Part shown: piece by piece, positions 6,810 to 12,391 of the stretch
Position numbering within the stretch: the first letter of the stretch is position 1
Layout: each line of letters opens with the position of its first letter
Assembly: GCA_903881265.1 (NCBI GenBank)
Contig: CAIRSV010000014.1
Location: 1-12,391, forward strand
DNA length: 12,391 nucleotides
DNA from: an uncultured Bacteroidota bacterium
Lineage (GTDB): Bacteria; Bacteroidota; Bacteroidia; Chitinophagales; Chitinophagaceae
Direction of reading: 5' to 3'
Notes under the pieces: generated by a model
What the model saw: only the letters and a program-made list of their open reading frames with translations
The model's database searches: none
What the model was told of the DNA's origin: nothing
Program-made: the position numbers and the translations under genes

Positions 6810-8861
6810 ATGAATAAGAAGATAAAAACAGTCACGCCTAGAAAGGAATCGAATGAAAACAGGTCGGTACGAAAGGAGCGTGTTGAACAACAAATAGATC
6901 CGCAGGCCATCGAACAAGAGCCGTCGGAATCAATTTGGTTGAAGTGTACAAAAGGTTGGATTCCCTATGTGATTATTGCTGCTATGGGTTTTGGGCTATA
7001 CGCGAATACGTTTCATCATCAATTTGCATTGGATGACGATATTATCATCTGCAAGAATGAATATGTGCTAAAGGGTATTGGCGGTATGGGTGATATTATG
7101 ACCAAGGATGTTTTTGACAGTTATTACAAATCAATGAACCTTACAGCTCAACTAGCAGGGGGGCGTTACCGTCCTTTCTCAGTAGCTACTTATGCAGTGG
7201 AACAAGAATTTATTGGCACCTTGCCGGATGGTTTAAAACAAGATTCTTGGGATTTGAATAAGAACAAAAGTAAGGACGCATCAGAAGATGTTACCGGAGA
7301 AGGCTTGTTCACCGACAGAGATTTTAAAGTGAAAGGCACCGAACTACGACACATCGATAATGTACTTTTATACATACTCGGCGTGAGTATGATTTATCTC
7401 TTTCTGAGTAGATTTTTCTTCAAGGAAAATAAGTTTCTGGCGCTATTAACGTCCCTGTTATTTTTGGCACATCCCCTTCATTCGGAAGTTGTGGCGAATA
7501 TGAAAAGCCGTGATGAAATTTTATCTCTGACATTTATGGCATTGACCTTGTACTGCAGTTTTGTGTATGTGGAATCCAAAAACAAGATGCATATTCTATG
7601 GGCTTGTGTTTGTTATTTTATCGCCTTACTCAGTAAGGAATATGGTGTTAGCTTACTTCTTTTAGTGCCTATGGGCTTGTATGTCTATTATAAAAAAATG
7701 AACTTCTCTGATATTATAATGCTGATGGGTGGACTTGTTGTTACGTTTGGTATCTATTATTCTATTCGCAGTGGCGTGGTGCTGGACATTGGTTCAAGCA
7801 GTGTGCAAGACAGCGAATTGTTGAACAATCCTTATTTGTTGGCAACCGAGGCCCAGGCAAGCGCCACGAAGGTGTTTATGAATCTGAAATATTTTATCTT
7901 GTTGATGTATCCATATGCGATGAGTAGTGATTATAGCTATAACGTAATTCCGTATCAAGAATACACCGACATCTCCGTTATACTCAGTATTTTATTATTG
8001 ATAGGTTCGTCAGCTGGTTTTTTTATCGCATTGAAAAAAAGAAGTTGGCTCGCCTTTCCAATTGCCTTCGCATTGGCGCATCTGTTTTTAGTCAACAATA
8101 TGTTCTTTAATATTGGTGCGACGATGGGTGAACGACTTGTGTATCACACCTCCCTCGGAACTTGTATGTTGATGGTCTATGGCGCGTACTATTTTTTCAC
8201 GCGAGTATTGAAACAAAATGGGAACCTTGCCGCGATGATTATTGTGCCCATCATTGTGTTGTATAGCGTTAAAACAATTGCACGGAATCCGGCTTGGAAG
8301 AACGATTATACCCTGACGATGACGGATGTTAACACATATCCGAACAGTATTATGCTGAACGGAAATGCGTGTAATCGATTGATTGAAATGAGCGAGTTCC
8401 CAAAGAATGCAGCGCTTGAAAAGAAATTCTTGGACAGTGCATCCAATTATGGACGAAAGGCGCTGCAGTTGCATCCAGGCTATGTCACGACCTATATGAA
8501 TATGGGCTTGATTAAATTTAAAATAAATGATGTTGACAGCGCCGCTTCCTATTGGGATAATGTGATACGGTTATTCCCAACGCATCCGAATGTGCCACAA
8601 ATCAGACAAACCTTGCGAGCTGGCTATTATAGTAGAGCCGATGCAATGCTGAAAGCACAACGAGCCGATCAGGCATTGGTGTACTTACTGAAAGCGTATA
8701 AATACACACCGGATGATCCAAAGTTGAATTACGATATTGGCAATTATTACATGATGTTGCAGAATGTCGCTAAGGCCCGTGAATTTTGGACCAATGGATT
8801 GCGCACATCGCCAAGCGACCCGAATTTGAATAATGCCTTGCGGTCTATTCAAGGGCGATAA
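6810..8861 (+). CDS. TMTC-like GT-C glycosyltransferase with C-terminal TPRs (second copy, tandem paralogue)
   Basis: This encodes 683 residues and is collinear with the preceding gene over its length. In the block from the first membrane segment to the DSWD motif I count 65 identities in 97 ungapped columns. All the same marks are kept: ALDDD (D75-D77), GGRYRPF, HPLHSEVVANMKSRDEIL, TMGERLVYHTSLG (from M439), RNPAWKN and TPR units (about 513-680). It should therefore be an active membrane enzyme of the same type, not a relic. The acidic loop is still there but altered: D148-x-N-x-N-K and D160-x-T162-x-E164-G165-x-F167-x3-D171 replace the better calcium-loop residues of the first copy. The cytoplasmic tail (about 50 residues) has diverged most. 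With a 21-bp gap, no terminator and no promoter box between them, the two genes are most likely one operon. The enzymes could form a heterodimer or use different acceptors; both ideas are inference. Confidence 0.8.
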   Translation: MNKKIKTVTPRKESNENRSVRKERVEQQIDPQAIEQEPSESIWLKCTKGWIPYVIIAAMGFGLYANTFHHQFALDDDIIICKNEYVLKGIGGMGDIMTKDVFDSYYKSMNLTAQLAGGRYRPFSVATYAVEQEFIGTLPDGLKQDSWDLNKNKSKDASEDVTGEGLFTDRDFKVKGTELRHIDNVLLYILGVSMIYLFLSRFFFKENKFLALLTSLLFLAHPLHSEVVANMKSRDEILSLTFMALTLYCSFVYVESKNKMHILWACVCYFIALLSKEYGVSLLLLVPMGLYVYYKKMNFSDIIMLMGGLVVTFGIYYSIRSGVVLDIGSSSVQDSELLNNPYLLATEAQASATKVFMNLKYFILLMYPYAMSSDYSYNVIPYQEYTDISVILSILLLIGSSAGFFIALKKRSWLAFPIAFALAHLFLVNNMFFNIGATMGERLVYHTSLGTCMLMVYGAYYFFTRVLKQNGNLAAMIIVPIIVLYSVKTIARNPAWKNDYTLTMTDVNTYPNSIMLNGNACNRLIEMSEFPKNAALEKKFLDSASNYGRKALQLHPGYVTTYMNMGLIKFKINDVDSAASYWDNVIRLFPTHPNVPQIRQTLRAGYYSRADAMLKAQRADQALVYLLKAYKYTPDDPKLNYDIGNYYMMLQNVAKAREFWTNGLRTSPSDPNLNNALRSIQGR

Positions 8862-8952
8862 TCGACTTGTCGCGGTTTTATTCTTGAAGATTCCTGTTTA
8901 GCGTTTGAATGAAGAAATTTTAGTTGGATAAATCATACTTTCGCAGCATACT

Positions 8953-8960
8953 TATTTTTG
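8953..8960 (+). promoter_or_regulatory. Bacteroidota -7 promoter box (TATTTTTG) of the lipoprotein gene
   Basis: TATTTTTG matches TAnnTTTG exactly and lies 39 bp before the ATG at 9000. A second near match, TACTTTCG at 8936-8943, has one mismatch. Neither has a TTTG or TTG box at ideal spacing. The exact box overlaps a TTG codon at 8958 in frame with the gene, which argues against that codon as the start. Confidence 0.45.
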
Positions 8961-8999
8961 CATTCCGACGTTATAGTAACAGACCAATACATTTTTAAC

Positions 9000-9902
9000 A
9001 TGATTAGCAACAAAGCCATGATCCTGTGCGGATTACTTTATATGATTTTTTTATCGTCTTGTCAGGATGATGGGCCTGTCGATAATCAAACATCAGGGTA
9101 TATCAAAATCAGTGTAGATGAAACCTATAAGCCTGTGATGGAAGAGCAGCTCAAGGTGTTTTTGGCACGATATCCGAACGCTCACATCATTGCAGAGTAT
9201 AAGCCCGAAGCAGCATGCATCAAAGATTATTTTGCAGATTCAACCCGTGTTATTTTTGTCACTCGCGAATTGTCAAAGGAAGAAACAGACTATGGCCTGA
9301 GTAAACAAATTGTTTCGAAAAGCATGGCAATGGCGCGAGATGCGATTGTTTTTGTCACCTCCAAAAATGCAGCAAAAAAAGAGTTTACATTACAAGAACT
9401 CAGAAGTATACTCACCGGCGAAAACAAGTCGGATTATCAGATTGTGTTCGATAATAAAAACTCAAGTACAGTTCGATATATCACCGACTCGCTCATTCCT
9501 GGCAAGAAATTATCGGCGAATGTATTTGCCACCAATAAAAGCGAAGACGTGATTGATTACGTCGCAAAAAATGACAACGCCATTGGGGTTATCGGGGTAA
9601 GTTGGGTCGCTGATCACAAGGATTCAACCACTGAATCGTTTCTGCAGCAAGTAAATATTGCAGGTATTTGGCCAGATAATGATTCGGTCAATGCGTTCGT
9701 AAAGCCTTATCAGGCCTATATAGGATTGAAAGAATATCCTTGTACCCGTAATTTTTATTTTATATCGAAAGAGACATGGCAGGGGCTTGGTTCGGGTTTT
9801 GTGAATTATCTTTGCCGCGATGGTCAATTGGTTTTTCGGACTGCAAAAATGTTTCCCCTGCGGGTGAATGTTGTACTTCGTGAGGCCAATGTAAAACATT
9901 AA
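9000..9902 (+). CDS. PstS-like substrate-binding lipoprotein
   Basis: This encodes 300 residues. A short lipoprotein signal ends in the lipobox L18-S19-S20-C21, so the mature protein begins with lipidated Cys. It continues Q-D-D-G, an acidic start that resembles the Bacteroidota surface-export signal. The body fits a periplasmic binding protein of the PstS-like type (PBP-like domain): GYIKISVDETYKPVMEEQL near the N-terminus, an ARDAIVFVTSKNA strand, FTLQELRSILTG, and NAIGVIGVSWVAD near residue 200. At about 280 mature residues it is near the usual domain size. The ligand cannot be read from the sequence, and no PstC/PstA/PstB transporter genes lie nearby, so phosphate uptake should not be assumed. 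From memory, similar proteins in Bacteroidota often sit between a TonB gene and a TPR gene; here only the TPR partner is visible, 105 bp downstream. The start was set at ATG 9000, which gives a clean signal peptide. Confidence 0.82.
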   Translation: MISNKAMILCGLLYMIFLSSCQDDGPVDNQTSGYIKISVDETYKPVMEEQLKVFLARYPNAHIIAEYKPEAACIKDYFADSTRVIFVTRELSKEETDYGLSKQIVSKSMAMARDAIVFVTSKNAAKKEFTLQELRSILTGENKSDYQIVFDNKNSSTVRYITDSLIPGKKLSANVFATNKSEDVIDYVAKNDNAIGVIGVSWVADHKDSTTESFLQQVNIAGIWPDNDSVNAFVKPYQAYIGLKEYPCTRNFYFISKETWQGLGSGFVNYLCRDGQLVFRTAKMFPLRVNVVLREANVKH

Positions 9903-10007
9903 TTATTAAATAAATAACAACGATAAGGTATTCAGGTTTCTAAAAGTTGAATATGTTTAACGTTTAAAACGAATGACACTCCTTACGACAGGAGAAAAAA
10001 TAAAAAA

Positions 10008-11597
10008 ATGAAAAAGATGAAAGTAAAAGGCCTCTTGGCGTTCAGCCTTAGTATGTTATCCGTCAGCTTGTTTGCACAAACAGTGGATGAAGGTATTACA
10101 ATGTATAAATTTGCACGCTATGAAAGTGCTAAAAAAATACTTGAGCCCCTGTCGGCTTCAAATCCGATGGCAAATTATTACTTAGGATTAGCTGAATTAG
10201 GACTTGAAAATAATGCCGCGGCTAAGACTATTTTTCAAAAATTTCCTGACGATGTAGCCAATAATGCCGGCACAGCGCGCGTGTTGTTTGCTGAAAATAA
10301 AGGGCCTGAGGCGATGAGTATGCTAACAAAAACTGCTGCCAAAGCCAAGAAGAAAGATTGGTCACCACTGCGCTATGCAGCCGATGCGATCACATACTCA
10401 GAAGGAGGCGATCCGAATATGGCGGTACAATGGTATAAGAAAGCGATTGAGACAGAACGAAACGGCGACTTGTACATGGGGATGGGCGATGCTTACCGCA
10501 AAATGCAAGGCGGAGGCGGTAATGCCATGAGCAGTTACGAAGATGCAGAAACTTTTCCTGCGACAAAATCAATCGCTAATTATAAGATGGGGAACCTTTG
10601 GTATGCGGCTAAAAATTATGATAGCGCCTTGGTGAAATTTAATAAGTCATCTGAACTTGATGATGCCAATCCATTGCCTTACAAGGCCCTAGCAGATGCC
10701 TATTACAGAGTGAAAAAATACAAAACAGCCAAAGAGAAGATTGAAAAATATCTCGAGCGGTCAGACAAGTCTATTACCGATTTGATTGAATATGCAAACG
10801 TGCTTTATTTGGCTCAAGATTACCCGAATGCCATTAGTCGTATGAATGAATTGGTGGCTAAAGGCGAAGGCAATAAACGTCCATATATGTATCGTGTGTT
10901 AGGCTATAGTCAATTTGAAACCAAGGATTACTCGAATGCGCTGTTGAATATGAATACGTTTTTTGCTAAGATCGATCCGAAGAAAATCCTTTCAAGCGAT
11001 TATATTTATTTAGGTAAAATTCTGATGACAGACTCATTAAAATCTGCAGAAGCAGCTACAGCGTTTGAGAAAGGTATTGCCATTGATACAACAACAGATA
11101 AAGCGCCTTTATATAAGCAGTTAGGCGATGCCTTTAAGGAAGCACAAAAATATGGGATAGCTGCGCAATACTACGAAAAGGTATTGGCGACCAACTCACC
11201 TAGTATTGAACCGAATGACTATTGGTGGTGCGGTGCGATGCATTATTACAATAAGAGTTATGAAAGTGCGGATAGTTTGTATACCTTGATGGGTGAAAAA
11301 TATCCGACTGAACCTTCAAGCTTTTATTGGAGAGGTAATGTAACACTTGCCGCTAAAGACAAAGACTATCAAAATGGTGCGGCTTCCGAGTTTTTTACAA
11401 AATGGCTTACGATGGTAAAAACAGATGATCCCGCTAAAAAGAAAAATCTAATTAAAGCATATACCTATCTTGCGATGGTAGCCTATAATGCCAACAAGAA
11501 AGAAGAAACACGCGACTTTGCTACGAAGCTTCAGGTTCTCGATCCGAATGACGATACAGCCAAGCAATTAATGGCAGCTCTTGACGCGATGAAATAA
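10008..11597 (+). CDS. Secreted tetratricopeptide-repeat protein
   Basis: This encodes 529 residues. An N-terminal signal peptide (KKMKVKG, a hydrophobic core, then LFA with likely cleavage after A23) sends it to the periplasm or beyond. The rest is almost wholly helical repeat. Clear TPR units include about 189-221 (IANYKMGNLWYAAKNYDSAL) and about 222-254 (YKALADAYYRVKKYKTA), with later ones at YRVLGYSQFETKDYSNAL, YKQLGDAFKEAQKYGIAA and TYLAMVAYNANKKEE. No catalytic domain, membrane anchor or C-terminal sorting domain is seen. TPR arrays bind other proteins, so a scaffold role in the envelope is likely; the partner is unknown. The lipoprotein gene just upstream is the natural candidate. AGGAG at 9990-9994 sits 13 bp before the ATG, rather far for a typical binding site. 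A strong terminator begins 19 bp after the stop, ending the unit. Confidence 0.88.
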   Translation: MKKMKVKGLLAFSLSMLSVSLFAQTVDEGITMYKFARYESAKKILEPLSASNPMANYYLGLAELGLENNAAAKTIFQKFPDDVANNAGTARVLFAENKGPEAMSMLTKTAAKAKKKDWSPLRYAADAITYSEGGDPNMAVQWYKKAIETERNGDLYMGMGDAYRKMQGGGGNAMSSYEDAETFPATKSIANYKMGNLWYAAKNYDSALVKFNKSSELDDANPLPYKALADAYYRVKKYKTAKEKIEKYLERSDKSITDLIEYANVLYLAQDYPNAISRMNELVAKGEGNKRPYMYRVLGYSQFETKDYSNALLNMNTFFAKIDPKKILSSDYIYLGKILMTDSLKSAEAATAFEKGIAIDTTTDKAPLYKQLGDAFKEAQKYGIAAQYYEKVLATNSPSIEPNDYWWCGAMHYYNKSYESADSLYTLMGEKYPTEPSSFYWRGNVTLAAKDKDYQNGAASEFFTKWLTMVKTDDPAKKKNLIKAYTYLAMVAYNANKKEETRDFATKLQVLDPNDDTAKQLMAALDAMK

Positions 11598-11616
11598 ATA
11601 GAACAAAATCAAAGTG

Positions 11617-11650
11617 AAAGCCGGCAATCATCTAAGCCGGCTTTTTTTTT
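11617..11650 (+). terminator. Strong intrinsic terminator after the TPR gene
   Basis: A perfect 9-bp stem (AAAGCCGGC at 11617-11625 with GCCGGCTTT at 11636-11644) closes a 10-nt loop and runs into a T tract ending at 11650. It separates the TPR gene from atpG. Confidence 0.93.
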
Positions 11651-11800
11651 GCCGTGAAGTGGCTTGAACGATAGTGCGCTGACATAATATCGTCAATGCC
11701 TACATCTCTGAGAATACAAGGGCCACAGTGTTATGGGCTCTCACTTTTCAACATTTTATTCCTTTTTAAATGGGAAGGCTGAAAAACGGAAATCTTTTTT

Positions 11801-11808
11801 TACATTTG
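11801..11808 (+). promoter_or_regulatory. Bacteroidota -7 promoter box (TACATTTG) of atpG
   Basis: TACATTTG matches TAnnTTTG exactly, is followed by CA as is common in this phylum, and lies 25 bp before the ATG at 11834. No convincing -33 box was found. The box is identical to the one before the DUF2130 gene. The rest of the 11651-11800 stretch shows nothing I recognise. Confidence 0.55.
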
Positions 11809-11833
11809 CACCCAAATTTAAACAGCATCCTCT

Positions 11834-12391
11834 ATGTCAGGTCAGTTAAAAGAAGTTAGATTACGTATCAAATCGGTCGGTACTACCCAGCAGATTACCA
11901 AAGCCATGAAGATGGTTAGTGCGGCCAAGCTTAGAAGAGCACAGGACGCCATCACGCAGATGAGACCATACGCTGAAAAGTTGCAAGAAATGCTTAGCAA
12001 TATCATCGCTAATGTGGATGGAAATGTTGGCGGTGGATTGAATACGCAACGCCCGATTGAAAAAGTATTGTTTATTGTTGTCACAAGCGACAGAGGTCTT
12101 TGTGGTGGTTTTAATGCCAATTCAATCAAACTAGCAAAGTCTATCATCAACGAAAAATATGAAGCCCAACATGCAAAAGGGAATGTGTCTATTTTGCCAT
12201 TAGGTAAAAAAGGATGGGAGAATTTTGTAAAAGCAGGCTATCCTGTGATTGAAGACTATTGGACTATCTTCAGCGATTTGACGTTTGATAATGTAAAAAT
12301 TGCTGCGGAATACGTGCGTAATGCCTTTGTGAATAAAGAATACGATAGGGTGGAACTTGTCTATAGCAAATTTAAAAATGCAGCCACACAA
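11834..12391 (+). CDS. atpG: ATP synthase F1 subunit gamma, N-terminal part (3' end outside window)
   Basis: The frame is open for 186 codons to the window edge; full gamma subunits are about 285-300 residues. The N-terminal helix is diagnostic: MSGQLKEVRLRIKSVGTTQQ followed by ITKAMKMVSAAKLRRAQ, the rotor shaft helix that sits inside the alpha3-beta3 ring. TSDRGLCGGFN (about residues 79-89) is the other classic gamma block. The protein links proton flow through Fo to ATP synthesis in F1, on the cytoplasmic face of the inner membrane. The ATG is the family's normal start and lies just after a -7 promoter box. atpA, which often precedes atpG, is absent: the upstream neighbour is an unrelated TPR gene closed by a strong terminator. 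Any ATP synthase genes downstream cannot be seen. Confidence 0.97.
   Translation, partial: MSGQLKEVRLRIKSVGTTQQITKAMKMVSAAKLRRAQDAITQMRPYAEKLQEMLSNIIANVDGNVGGGLNTQRPIEKVLFIVVTSDRGLCGGFNANSIKLAKSIINEKYEAQHAKGNVSILPLGKKGWENFVKAGYPVIEDYWTIFSDLTFDNVKIAAEYVRNAFVNKEYDRVELVYSKFKNAATQ

Noticed and set aside
8088..8474. Minus-strand open frame of 128 codons within the second GT-C gene
   Set aside because: It lies wholly inside a strongly supported gene, has no recognisable motif and no start signals.
8855..8880. Possible terminator after the second GT-C gene
   Set aside because: Only a 4-bp stem (GCGA/TCGC) with an 11-nt loop and a short T run; too weak to call.
8958..8999. TTG start giving fourteen extra residues on the PstS-like protein
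   Set aside because: The TTG sits inside a -7 box, and the extension would place charged residues before an otherwise clean lipoprotein signal that begins at ATG 9000.
12200..12391. Minus-strand open frame at the right edge
   Set aside because: It is antisense to atpG, which is certain on the plus strand.

Overview
The window looks like chromosomal core-type DNA of a member of the Bacteroidota. Several start regions carry the phylum's promoter element (-7 box TAnnTTTG), Shine-Dalgarno signals are weak or absent, a lipoprotein carries a Bacteroidota-style signal, and the gene families (DUF58 and DUF2130 proteins, DEAD-box helicase with DbpA-type RRM, TPR proteins, AtpG) fit. I cannot place it below phylum with confidence. 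There is no sign of phage, insertion sequence, CRISPR array, rRNA or tRNA.

Layout. Positions 1-898 (minus) hold the N-terminal 299 codons of a DUF58 membrane protein that runs off the left edge. Diverging from it is a DUF2130 coiled-coil protein (1032-2270, plus). A hairpin terminator (2369-2404) serves the convergent DEAD-box RNA helicase (2428-4368, minus), which appears to have its own promoter and a leader of about 190 nt. A 371-bp divergent gap leads into two tandem, clearly duplicated multi-pass membrane proteins with C-terminal TPRs (4740-6788 and 6810-8861), which resemble the eukaryotic TMTC O-mannosyltransferase (GT-C) family. Then come a PstS-like substrate-binding lipoprotein (9000-9902) and a secreted TPR protein (10008-11597), closed by a strong intrinsic terminator (11617-11650). 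The window ends inside atpG (11834 onward), which has its own promoter element.

How they may work together. The two GT-C/TPR proteins are separated by 21 bp and are almost certainly co-transcribed. They are predicted to act in the inner membrane with their acceptor site facing the periplasm. The PstS-like lipoprotein and the secreted TPR protein form a second envelope pair. I know of no pathway that joins all four, so any link is inference from adjacency. The helicase, DUF2130, DUF58 and AtpG genes look like independent transcription units.

The part most worth a second look is the duplicated TMTC-like pair, which has an acidic, EF-hand-like segment inserted in its first periplasmic loop. The segment is close to canonical in the first copy and weaker in the second. 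The two edge genes (DUF58 and atpG) are both incomplete in this window.
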